A stretch of DNA of 14,451 nucleotides from Bacteroidota bacterium. GTDB lineage: Bacteria > Bacteroidota > Bacteroidia > Bacteroidales > Bacteroidaceae. The position numbers and the translations under genes were made by a program. The notes under the pieces are model-generated. The model saw only the letters and a program-made list of their open reading frames with translations. It searched no databases and was not told the origin of the DNA. Shown piece by piece: positions 1-6,889 of this stretch (position 1 is the first letter of the stretch; each line of letters starts with the position of its first letter). The stretch covers positions 1 to 14,451 of the forward strand of contig JAFABV010000031.1 in the NCBI GenBank assembly GCA_023425865.1, given 5' to 3'.

Positions 1-10
1 CATTTCTACG

Positions 11-61
11 CCTGATGGTTCTATATAAAATGATCCGATAGTTTTATATAGAACCATCAGG
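11..61. repeat. Perfect 20-bp inverted repeat within the 23-bp array
   Basis: Positions 11-30 (CCTGATGGTTCTATATAAAA) and 42-61 are exact reverse complements, separated by 11 nt. The two arms come from array units 1 and 2, so the variant bases in those units are matched to each other. Such a stem could form a cruciform or a very stable RNA hairpin. No T-tract follows, so it is not a standard intrinsic terminator. Confidence 0.85.
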
Positions 62-105
62 TGGTTTTATATTAAATCATCCGATGGTTTTATATAAAAT
101 CATCC
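14..105. repeat. Four-copy 23-bp palindromic tandem array
   Basis: Units begin at 14, 37, 60 and 83, exactly 23 bp apart, with no spacer between them. The core of each is a GATGG-type end, TTTTATATAAAA-like middle and CATCC end, so each unit is itself a near-perfect palindrome. Copies differ by a few bases (units 1 and 2 contain TTCTATATA or TATATAGAA variants). The array is AT-rich beside GC-rich sequence and no ORF crosses it. It could be a set of protein-binding iterons or a repetitive extragenic palindrome cluster; the sequence does not decide. Confidence 0.85.
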
Positions 106-125
106 GTGCATAGTCACAGTGGAGA

Positions 126-262
126 CTTTTTTGGCATGTGGTGTCGCAGAGAGTTTAGAGTTTTGACTCGATGATGCACAAACTCTAACCCCTCTGCGCC
201 TCTGCGTGCAAAAACACACACCTGCGTGCCAAAGGCCTGCGTGGAAATACCCACCACCGCTC
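126..262. repeat. CTCTGCG fold-back module, first copy
   Basis: This module, called H here, has a left arm (about 127-165: T-run, GGCA, CGCAGAG, GAGTTTTG) and a right arm (about 179-210: AAACTCTAA, CCTCTGCG, CTCTGCGTG) that pair imperfectly. The right arm is followed by short repeats of CCTGCGTG and the block GAAATACCCACCACC. Related copies lie near 1005-1063, 1290-1575, 5633-5806 and 14067-14192. No protein is supported; ORFs across it are read-through of the repeat. Confidence 0.75.
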
Positions 263-266
263 CGTA

Positions 267-446
267 TTTTTTTTTAACACGGATGGCACGGAAATTTCGG
301 AATAGTCATCCGGCACACCTTGATAGAACGGATTATCGCTTTGCGATGGACGGATACCACGGAAACGTCCGCCGCTTCTCATTGACCACATCCTCGCAAT
401 GCGGAATATGGTAGTGTTCAAGAAATATTCCTTACAATCCATTGGC
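267..446 (+). repeat. Dispersed repeat module D, first copy
   Basis: The module begins with a T-run followed by AACACGGATGGCACGGAAAT. It then has CCATCCGGCACACCTTGAT-like sequence, a small hairpin (ATCGC-TTT-GCGAT), a second CGGATACCACGGAAAC block, and TCTCATTGACCACA, ending near ACAATCCATTGGC. The copy at 14193-14386 matches along the whole length with scattered substitutions. Two reversed, partial copies lie at about 866-981 and 1119-1235. There is no coding signal. Confidence 0.8.
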
Positions 447-496
447 TTTCTCTCACAATCCATCGGCTTTCTCTCATAATCCATTGGCTTTCCCCG
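434..496. repeat. Three-copy 21-bp tandem repeat
   Basis: Units start at 434, 455 and 476, each reading approximately ACAATCCATTGGCTTTCTCT. The period is a multiple of three, which makes artificial repeated peptides in several frames. There is no start signal or family resemblance. The related copy of the surrounding module near 14374 has only one such unit, so the triplication looks local. Confidence 0.8.
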
Positions 497-756
497 AAGG
501 GGATAAACTCTTGATAGGGCACGGTTGGCCGGAATGGCGACCGCAGGGAGACATGACGTGCCTACCGTGTCTACGCTCGTGCCGGATGGATGAACTCTGT
601 AGGAGTTCAACAGGCTACCGCAACCAACAACGCATCGCGCCGACCACAAACCATAAAACGTTGAACTCTTACAGAGTTCTTATACATTCGATTCGACGGT
701 TAGACAGGGTAGTCGCTTCGCGCCAACCCTGCCCTATCAAACGTTCAACCCCTTCG
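495..756. repeat. Nested inverted-repeat core element
   Basis: Outer arms 495-528 and 723-756 are inverted copies matching at about 29 of 34 positions (CGAAGGGG ... TTGATAGGGCA ... GGTTGG). Inner arms 592-611 and 660-679 match at 19 of 20 (GAACTCTGTAGGAGTTCAAC). The two nested pairs share nearly the same centre (about 626 and 636). No transposase or other gene lies between them, so it resembles a miniature, non-autonomous fold-back element. Confidence 0.75.
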
Positions 757-810
757 AGGTAGGAGAGCTCTGGGAAGACGTATGGCGAGCCCGGCAGTGA
801 AGGATACCGA

Positions 811-1334
811 GTTTTGCATCTGCGATGCAGAGGGGGAGGGGTGGTAAGCAGAGGGCCTACGGCCTGAGGAGAAATGGGAGGTAGGTTTCCGTGGCATCCG
901 CCCATCGCAAAGCGATGCTCCGAAGTATCAAAATGTGCCGGATGGTAATTCCGAAATTTCCGTGCCATCCGTGTTAAAAAAGTGGCGACGTATATCGTTG
1001 CGCACGAAGAGATGTTCTTTGCACACAGTTTTTTTTGGCACGCAGAGCCGCAGAGGCTTTGGAGTTTTGCATCTGCGATGCAGAGGGGTAGGGGTGGTAA
1101 GCTGAGGGCCTACGGCCTGAGGAGAAATGGGAGGCAGGTTTCCGTTCCATCCGTCCATCGCAAAGCGATGATCCGTAGTATCAAGGTGTGCCGAATGGTA
1201 ATTCCGAAATTTCCGTGCCATCCGTGTTAAAAAAACGACGTGTGGAGACGTATATCGTTGCGCACGAAGAGGTGTTCTTTGCACGTAAGTTTTTTTGGGG
1301 GGGGGAGGGCACGCAGAGCCACAGAGGGTTTGGA
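811..1334. repeat. Tandem duplication of reversed D plus H modules
   Basis: Unit I (811-1063) and unit II (1064-1334) start with the same GTTTTGCATCTGCGATGCAG sequence. They run in parallel through GGGCCTACGGCCTGAGGAG, a reversed D module ending in the CCATCCGTGTTAAAAAA motif, GACGTATATCGTTGCGCACG and a CACGCAGAGCC arm. Unit II is longer, mainly through an insertion after the A-run and a T7G9 homopolymer. The ORFs called here on both strands are read-through of the repeats. Confidence 0.8.
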
Positions 1335-1575
1335 GTTTTGCCACTCGTTGGAGAGGGCCGGCCTACGGCCAAAGGAGGATGCAGAGGTCGCCCCACCGTG
1401 CTTTGTGCCTCGGGGAGGCAAAAGTCCTCCCCCTCTCTGCGGTACCACATGCCCAAATACTCTCCTCTGCATCGCAGATGCAAAACTCTAAATCCTCTGC
1501 GGCTCTGCGTGCCAAAAAACCTGCGTGTAAAAAACCTGCGTGCCCCCCAAAAAAACCTGTGTGAAATACCCGCCA
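1290..1575. repeat. Large fold-back H module with homopolymer tracts
   Basis: Positions 1310-1341 (CACGCAGAGCC ... GAGTTTTGC) are an imperfect inverted copy of 1480-1511 (GCAAAACTCTAA ... CTCTGCGTG). Outside them, a T7G9 tract (1290-1305) faces a C6A7 tract near 1540-1557, so the symmetry extends outward. The loop includes the hairpins GGCC-TAC-GGCC and TGCATC-GCA-GATGCA. From 1576 to 1726, downstream of the DUF4861 gene, nothing else was recognised and no clear terminator was seen. Confidence 0.7.
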
Positions 1576-1726
1576 CCTTTCTACATAAGCTATCTGCTTA
1601 CTCTGTAAAAAAAAATCTCCCGAGGCGTAGGGCAAAGATGGCGGGGGGCTGTAAGAGCTGCGTAAGAACCTAACGTCCAAAACCACCAATTAATGGGGCG
1701 ATTATCTTGAAGCCGTGAGAGGTGAC

Positions 1727-2947
1727 TTAGAAACTAATCTCCAATGGATGTCTGAGGTTGAACAGGGTTTCGTCAATGCGTAACTGCCACTCGCGCTGTG
1801 TGCGGATGTCGTAGCGACTCCAGGCAGCACCGAAATAATAAGTGAAGGGTTGACCCTCGGTCATTGCCCTACGAACTCCCACGGCATGTCCCACCGCACC
1901 TGCCGTGGGCTTGCGCATGGGTAGCATGGTTGTCGTGACATCGCTGTCGGGAAAGAGGGCCGCCACATACACCTCAGAATTGTTGACCATTAGTTTGTCC
2001 GTCGGATCGTTATACTGCACATGGTCTTTCCCGATGACCACATGGTTGTTGGGTGCCTCATGGATGACCACTCCCGCGGCCACGTCGGTAGGTCGCTTCA
2101 GGCCGTCGTACCACACTGTTGCCCGATTGAAGTTGCTGCTCTTGTCGAGACTGATGCGTCGGTGTTCCACCACCCGTTTGTTGCCATTAACGGTCTTTGG
2201 CTCAAAGGTGAACTCTACGGTAAAGCGCAGTGGCCCGTTTTCCAGGATCTTGTAATCGGTGAAACAGTAGGGCATGACCAGACTGTCGCCCACCATCAGC
2301 GCCGGCGCGCCGCAGCCCAGGGTGGGCCCCACCTGATAGGGGTCGTAGCCTCGGCCGTGGTCAAGGTGAAACGATGTAGCCAGATATACCGAGTCGGCTT
2401 CGGCTTTGTGTCCCTCGCTTTTCAGTTTTTGTGCCAGCTCCCATCCGCTGTTATTGGTGGCATATCGGTTTTCCACCACCAGGTCAGGTGTGTTCTTCAC
2501 CCATACGTCAATACCAAAGGCCTGTTCGCCGCTTTTTTGCAGTGCCGGTCCGTAGGCGCGATAGGCTCCCCGGTCGTTCTCCCAGGCCAGGTCGTCTTTG
2601 CGTTCAGGAAACAGTCGGCCGTAGACAAATGGCTTCGGCGGCTGGGGCTTGCCGATGGAGAGGGTGTAGGTGGTGGTGGAATGCGGGCGCACGCTGACAT
2701 CAACCAGCAGTTTTCCGTCGTAGCTGCGCTGCGAGGCTATTTGCTGTCCAATGCTGTTGGTGACGATGATGTCGGTATCGCGTGTCACGCCCAATGCCTT
2801 GCGCACGCGGTCCATGGGCACTTCCACCACCTCGTGACGCTGGTCGCTATGGTTGTTTGTAATTTTCAGGCTTGCAGGATGTTGCGCATACCCCAGTGAG
2901 GCCACGAGGCCCACTGACAATAAGTTCATGATTCGTTTCATATCCAT
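1727..2947 (-). CDS. Secreted DUF4861-family protein
   Basis: This 406-residue protein is recognised as DUF4861 from its general pattern and blocks such as WENDRGAYRAYGPALQ (about 120-140), GRGYDPYQVGPTLGCG (about 200-220) and YYFGAAWSRYD near the C-terminus. Its biochemical role is not established; relatives are often encoded beside pectin or rhamnogalacturonan enzymes in Bacteroidota. A signal peptide is visible at the N-terminus (MKRIMNLLSVGLVASLGYAQ), so it should act in the periplasm or outside. The start may be this Met or the one two codons later, just before KRIMN. It diverges from the GH106-like gene with about 184 bp between them, which fits joint action on one glycan. No frameshift is seen. 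Confidence 0.8.
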   Translation of the reverse strand: MDMKRIMNLLSVGLVASLGYAQHPASLKITNNHSDQRHEVVEVPMDRVRKALGVTRDTDIIVTNSIGQQIASQRSYDGKLLVDVSVRPHSTTTYTLSIGKPQPPKPFVYGRLFPERKDDLAWENDRGAYRAYGPALQKSGEQAFGIDVWVKNTPDLVVENRYATNNSGWELAQKLKSEGHKAEADSVYLATSFHLDHGRGYDPYQVGPTLGCGAPALMVGDSLVMPYCFTDYKILENGPLRFTVEFTFEPKTVNGNKRVVEHRRISLDKSSNFNRATVWYDGLKRPTDVAAGVVIHEAPNNHVVIGKDHVQYNDPTDKLMVNNSEVYVAALFPDSDVTTTMLPMRKPTAGAVGHAVGVRRAMTEGQPFTYYFGAAWSRYDIRTQREWQLRIDETLFNLRHPLEISF

Positions 2948-3039
2948 TGTTTTTTATCAATATACGTATGGGCCGCAAGGAATACTGCATTTTCTTGGCA
3001 CTATCGGCGGTTGGCATTCCGCCTGCGACGGAAACCATG

Positions 3040-3047
3040 CAAAAGTA
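3040..3047 (-). promoter_or_regulatory. Putative -7 box for the DUF4861 gene
   Basis: On the minus strand this reads TACTTTTG, a match to the Bacteroidota consensus TAnnTTTG. It would give a leader of roughly 90 nt. No clear TTTG -33 box was found at the usual distance, so the call rests on the -7 motif and position. Confidence 0.45.
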
Positions 3048-3101
3048 CAGATTACCGTCGAATAATTCTCCCTTTTTACCCCTCGGTCGTCATCTTTTTA
3101 T

Positions 3102-3109
3102 TATTTTTG
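3102..3109 (+). promoter_or_regulatory. Putative -7 box for the GH106-like gene
   Basis: TATTTTTG matches TAnnTTTG and sits 22 nt before the start codon, implying a very short leader. No good -33 box is visible upstream. Together with the minus-strand box at 3040 it makes a compact divergent promoter region. Confidence 0.45.
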
Positions 3110-3131
3110 CATCATCCGAATCATCTGCTCC

Positions 3132-5627
3132 ATGCGTAACCTGTTGCTATTGCTGTGCATTGTAGGGCTGTCAGCCTTGTCTTCGGCCCAGGAGGGTCGT
3201 GGCGACAGCTTGCCGCAGTCCGCGCTCACGTCGCGTGACGGCGGTGGCACGTCACAGGCTGGCACGCGTTGGTGGTGGATGGGGTCGGCGGTAGACTCCG
3301 CCAACCTGCAGTACCGCATGCGGCAGTATGCCCAGTGCGGGATAGGCACGTTGGAGATAGTGCCCGTTTACGGCGTGCAGGGTCATGATGGCGACAACAT
3401 AGACTTTCTCTCCCCCCGTTGGATGGAGATGCTGCGCCTTGTCATGCGCGAGGCACGTGCCGACTCGCTTCAGGTAGACCTGAGTCTCGGCGCGGGCTGG
3501 CCCATGGGTGGGCCGTGGGTGCCCGCCAGCGAGTCAGCCTGCATGGCGGCGTTAACCGATACCGTCGTGAGCACCGCCCAGGTGTCGTCAGTGCGGTTGA
3601 TGCCACCCGATGGCGTGGCTCCCGATGCCCATTTGGCCGCCAAGCAGGTGGTACACCTCGGCAAAGGGCGCAGTCGGGTAATCGCCCTCTTCGCTTCGCG
3701 CGCCCGGCAGCGGGTAAAGTGGCCCACGCCGGGCGGCGAGGGATGGGCGGTCGACCCCTTCGACCGCGACGCCGTGGCCCATTACCTGCAACACGTCGGC
3801 GCGGCGTTCGACAGCACGGCCACGCCCTATCCCCACACCTTCTCCCTGAATGGCTACGAGGCATCAGACGCCGACTGGACACCATCGCTGCTCACTGAGT
3901 TTGAACAGCGGCGCGGCTATCGGTTGCAAGACCACCTCGACCTATTGGTGGACCGCGACTCGACCACCATCGCCCATTATCGCCAAACGCTGTCAGAGCT
4001 GCTGCTTGAGCATTTCGCCGAGCAGTGTACGGCGTGGGCACATGCCCATGGCGCACAGACGCGCGCCCAGGTTCACGCTGCGCCCGTCAACCCCATAGAC
4101 TACTATGCCGCCGTGGACATTCCCGAGGTGAAGACCATGGGACTGACGCCTTTCGGCATCAAGGGGCTAAGGGTAGACGACAACCATACGCGCAATGCGC
4201 TTACCGACTTCCCCATGTTGAAATTGGCGTCTTCTGCCGCCCATATCACCGGAAAACGGCTGACCGGCAGCGACGCCTTTGCTTGGGCCACCGAGCATTT
4301 CCGTACCTCGCTTTCACAACTCAAGCCCGACCTCGACCAGTTGTTCTGCGCGGGCGTCAACCGGGTGTTTCTCCACGGCACTCCCTATTCGCCCGCCAAC
4401 GCCCCTTGGCCGGGCTGGCAATACTATGCCAGCGTCGACCTGTCGCCCACGAACAGCATCTGGCGCGACGCCCCCGAGTTCATGCACTACATAGAACGGT
4501 GTCAGCAGTGGCTGCAGCAGGGGCAGCCCGACAACGATTTCCTCGTGTACCTGCCTCTCAATGAGTCGTGGCGCCACACCGTCAGCAGGCTCGACTCGAT
4601 GGGGTACGACTGCGACTGTGTCAGCGACCGCTACCTGCTCGCCACCACTGTTCACCACGGGCAGCTCCGCACCGTGGGCGGACAGCGCTATCGGGCATTG
4701 GTCATACCCTCTGGGGTCACGCTCACGGCCGATATGGTGGCACACCTTGATACGCTCAGGGCACAGGGGGCAACGGTGATCACGGGCATCGACACGGCAG
4801 CGTTGGCACGGGCGGCGCGCCATGAGGAGATGAAGTCGGTATTGAGGCTGAAGGCCATACGGCGGATGGACGAGCGCGGGCACTATTATTTCATGGCCAA
4901 CCTCACGCCCAACGATGTCGACGGCGAGGTGCGGCTGTCGGTAGACGAGCATGCCGGGTGGTGGTATAATCCGCTCAACGGCGAGCGCTATGCCGTGGAG
5001 TCGTCGGGCGACAAAATACGGATTTCTCTGCGTTCGGGAGAGTCGATGTTCCTGCGACTGCTCAAAGATGACAGCTTGCGCCCCGACAGTCTGCCTGCCC
5101 GTGCCCGTGTCAAGGGCAAGCCGATGGTGCTCGACCGCAAGCCGTGGGCGCTGACATTCACCGGCGAGATGCCCCGTGTGGCAGGTCGTCACAAGCTCGA
5201 CAACGTACAAACGTGGGAGACGCTGGGGGGCACGGCCTCTGCCACCATGGGAACCGGCGTCTACGAGTCGTCGTTTAAGGTGACGGAGTCACAACTCGCC
5301 GCGGCGCCTCGTGGTTTCCTCATCGACCTTGGCGATGTGCGCGAGAGTGCCCGGGTATATGTCAATGACAGTTACATCGGTTGTGCGTGGTCGGTGCCTT
5401 TCCTCCTTACCACCCAACTCATTCATGCTGGCACCAACACCATCCGTATTGAGGTCACCAACCTGCCTGCCAACCGCATTGCCGACCTCGACCGCCGTGG
5501 CAAGCCATGGCGCGTGTTCAACGGTCCCAATATGGTGGATATACACCTTCAGCCCTCATCCTATGTCAACTGGGCGCCGATGAAGAGCGGGCTCAACAGC
5601 GATGTGAGACTGTGGGGGATGGAGTAG
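3132..5627 (+). CDS. Secreted GH106-like glycosidase (putative alpha-L-rhamnosidase)
   Basis: This 831-residue protein has a signal peptide (MRNLLLLLCIVGLSALSSAQ). An RWWWMGSAVD block near residue 50 and GIGTLEIVPVYGV after it are the usual opening of GH106-type barrels. The EASDADWTP motif (Glu243) and the DIPE motif (Glu332) hold acidic residues that could be catalytic; I infer this from motif position only. A region around 370-480 (LTGSDAFAW, DQLFCAGVNRVFLHGT, PWPGWQYYAS, RCQQWLQQG) is also family-like. The last 130 or so residues look like a beta-sandwich sugar-binding domain. GH106 enzymes remove alpha-L-rhamnose from pectic glycans such as rhamnogalacturonan. The protein seems shorter than many GH106 members (often around 1,000 residues or more), so substrate assignment is uncertain. 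The opposite-strand ORFs here are GC-driven shadows. Confidence 0.8.
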   Translation: MRNLLLLLCIVGLSALSSAQEGRGDSLPQSALTSRDGGGTSQAGTRWWWMGSAVDSANLQYRMRQYAQCGIGTLEIVPVYGVQGHDGDNIDFLSPRWMEMLRLVMREARADSLQVDLSLGAGWPMGGPWVPASESACMAALTDTVVSTAQVSSVRLMPPDGVAPDAHLAAKQVVHLGKGRSRVIALFASRARQRVKWPTPGGEGWAVDPFDRDAVAHYLQHVGAAFDSTATPYPHTFSLNGYEASDADWTPSLLTEFEQRRGYRLQDHLDLLVDRDSTTIAHYRQTLSELLLEHFAEQCTAWAHAHGAQTRAQVHAAPVNPIDYYAAVDIPEVKTMGLTPFGIKGLRVDDNHTRNALTDFPMLKLASSAAHITGKRLTGSDAFAWATEHFRTSLSQLKPDLDQLFCAGVNRVFLHGTPYSPANAPWPGWQYYASVDLSPTNSIWRDAPEFMHYIERCQQWLQQGQPDNDFLVYLPLNESWRHTVSRLDSMGYDCDCVSDRYLLATTVHHGQLRTVGGQRYRALVIPSGVTLTADMVAHLDTLRAQGATVITGIDTAALARAARHEEMKSVLRLKAIRRMDERGHYYFMANLTPNDVDGEVRLSVDEHAGWWYNPLNGERYAVESSGDKIRISLRSGESMFLRLLKDDSLRPDSLPARARVKGKPMVLDRKPWALTFTGEMPRVAGRHKLDNVQTWETLGGTASATMGTGVYESSFKVTESQLAAAPRGFLIDLGDVRESARVYVNDSYIGCAWSVPFLLTTQLIHAGTNTIRIEVTNLPANRIADLDRRGKPWRVFNGPNMVDIHLQPSSYVNWAPMKSGLNSDVRLWGME

Positions 5628-5632
5628 ACATC

Positions 5633-5806
5633 GGAGGAGAGTTTTTTGGCACGCAGAGCCGCAGAGGTTTGGGAGTTTTGCATCTTCGATGCAGAGGAGC
5701 AGCTCTAAAACCTCTGCGTCTCTGCGTGCAAAAAAAAAAAACGGAGTGCCACCAAAAAAACTGCGTGCTAAAAACCACGCTGCGTGAAATACCCACCACT
5801 CCGCAT
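5633..5806. repeat. H-module fold-back repeat between convergent genes
   Basis: Arms 5649-5670 and about 5708-5729 (GCACGCAGAGCCGCAGAGG against CCTCTGCGTCTCTGCGTGC) pair with one mismatch. An inner TGCATC-TTC-GATGCA hairpin lies in the loop. A T-run precedes the left arm and an A12 run follows the right arm, so the stem can extend but no U-tract follows it in either direction. The tail repeats ACTGCGTG and GAAATACCCACCACTCCGCATG as in the other copies. The remaining sequence to 5964 shows only a degraded D-like fragment (near 5818, ACGGATGCTCTGGAAAC) and nothing else recognisable. Confidence 0.75.
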
Positions 5807-5964
5807 GGATATCTTAACAACGGATGCTCTGGAAACGGTGGCCCACCATATTGATATTGCGTGGGGCCTTCGAGGTAGAAAAACAATGGGGGATTGCGTT
5901 GGCACGGCAGGAATTCACGGCATGAAGCCCCATTGAAGATGCTGACAACGGCATGTACTCGATG

Positions 5965-6543
5965 CTACTGATACAGTAGATGACTCACCAATATCTTGCA
6001 GCCGATAACGATGAGGAGGGCGCCGCCAAGCAGTTCGGGTTTGAGGCGGCGGCGAATGGTCGCGCCAAACCTGACGCCCAATAACTGTCCGGTGATGCCG
6101 AAAAGCAGTGAGGCGATGCCGATGGCCCACAGCGGAAAGGTGAGCTGGTGCAGCGACCGGTAGCCTACCATGGCAAATGAGATGCCCACGGCCAAGGCGT
6201 CTATGCTGGTGGCCACGGCCAGCACGAGTTGCGTGCGTAGCCGGCAGGGATTAAAATGTTGTTCCTCTTCGGAGCTTAGCGCCTCGCGCACCATGCGTAC
6301 ACCCAAGAACGCCAGTAGCGCGAAGGCCACCCAGTGGTCTACCGACTGAATGTACTCGGCAAAGCGGTTGGTACCCAACCAACCGATGAAGGGCATAACA
6401 GCCTGAAACAAGCCAAACAGAAAACTCATCCTGAGTATCACGCGCCAGATGGCCTTTCGCAGGATGACCCCGCTAATAATGCTCACCGTAAAACAGTCCA
6501 TGGCTAATGCCACAGACAGAAACAGGATGTCGAGTATATTCAT
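5965..6543 (-). CDS. mntP: Manganese efflux pump MntP
   Basis: This 192-residue inner-membrane protein should export Mn2+ and protect against manganese excess. It has about six hydrophobic segments and aligns by eye with E. coli MntP throughout: the N-terminus MNILDILFLSVALAMDCF, with Asp16 at the same number as the E. coli intramembrane Asp; FGLFQAVMPFIGW; WVAFALLAFLGVRM; and ATSIDALAVGISFA with a second intramembrane Asp115. The reading frame is open further upstream, but that 49-codon extension is not hydrophobic and overlaps a promoter box, so the short start is preferred. The adjacent Met at 6546 is an equally possible start. It is convergent with the GH106-like gene and divergent from the phosphatase operon. 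No yybP-ykoY Mn riboswitch was recognised. Confidence 0.93.
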   Translation of the reverse strand: MNILDILFLSVALAMDCFTVSIISGVILRKAIWRVILRMSFLFGLFQAVMPFIGWLGTNRFAEYIQSVDHWVAFALLAFLGVRMVREALSSEEEQHFNPCRLRTQLVLAVATSIDALAVGISFAMVGYRSLHQLTFPLWAIGIASLLFGITGQLLGVRFGATIRRRLKPELLGGALLIVIGCKILVSHLLYQ

Positions 6544-6573
6544 CATTGCCTTGCCACAGATAGAATTCGGGTG

Positions 6574-6581
6574 CAAAAGTA
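6574..6581 (-). promoter_or_regulatory. Putative -7 box for mntP
   Basis: The minus strand reads TACTTTTG, matching TAnnTTTG, about 30 nt before the chosen start. It lies inside the open N-terminal extension, which argues that the extension is not translated. No convincing -33 box is visible. Confidence 0.5.
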
Positions 6582-6889
6582 CAAAAAAATAAGTTTCATC
6601 CCATTCATGTGCAGTTGCTATTTTCCGTCTTTCTTCACGTTGGGGCAAAAAGGAGGGGTGCGAAACATCAGCAAGTCGTGCGGGCGCGACCACGCCGGAG
6701 GGCTGTGTCCGCGGTGCATTGGAACGCTGTCGGTGGGACGGGTTGCCTCGATATTTGCCTTATGCGTGAGAGAAAATACCGGCCGTGGGGAAATAAATGA
6801 CTAAAAGTGGAGTTAAATAGTATACCGTCACCATTGTCTCAGGTATTGCCCCGACAGTTGGGCAAGGGCCTCGCAATGGCATTAAATGT
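6582..6889. other. Intergenic region between mntP and the phosphatase operon
   Basis: About 300 bp between divergent genes with no credible ORF. The only promoter-like sequence pointing to the phosphatase is GATATTTG at 6750-6757, one base off TAnnTTTG and with no -33 partner. I saw no repeat module, riboswitch or operator palindrome here. Confidence 0.4.

Noticed and set aside
14..105. CRISPR array
   Set aside because: The repeats are contiguous, with no unique spacers and no cas genes.
185..968. ORFs at 185-649 (-), 442-762 (+) and 669-968 (-)
   Set aside because: They run through inverted and tandem repeats; the repeated peptides come from the 21-bp unit and the fold-back arms.
928..1673. 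Several overlapping ORFs of 80-160 codons on both strands
   Set aside because: They are read-through of the H and D repeats. The same peptides (for example around LTRMARKFRN) appear wherever module D occurs, with no ribosome binding site.
2021..2899. 292-codon plus-strand ORF opposite the DUF4861 gene
   Set aside because: The minus-strand frame has a signal peptide and clear family motifs; this frame has neither.
4314..5210. 298-codon minus-strand ORF opposite the GH106-like gene
   Set aside because: It is a GC-driven shadow frame with no recognisable domain; the sense frame is family-like throughout.
5649..5745. Bidirectional intrinsic terminator
   Set aside because: The runs flanking the stem give A after the stem on both strands, not U.
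6544..6693. N-terminal extension of MntP to position 6693
   Set aside because: The extra 49-50 residues do not resemble MntP, and the region contains the likely promoter box; the short start aligns exactly with E. coli MntP numbering.
6547..6760. Possible yybP-ykoY manganese riboswitch upstream of mntP
   Set aside because: I looked because some mntP genes carry one, but saw no conserved motif, and the promoter box leaves only a leader of about 25 nt.
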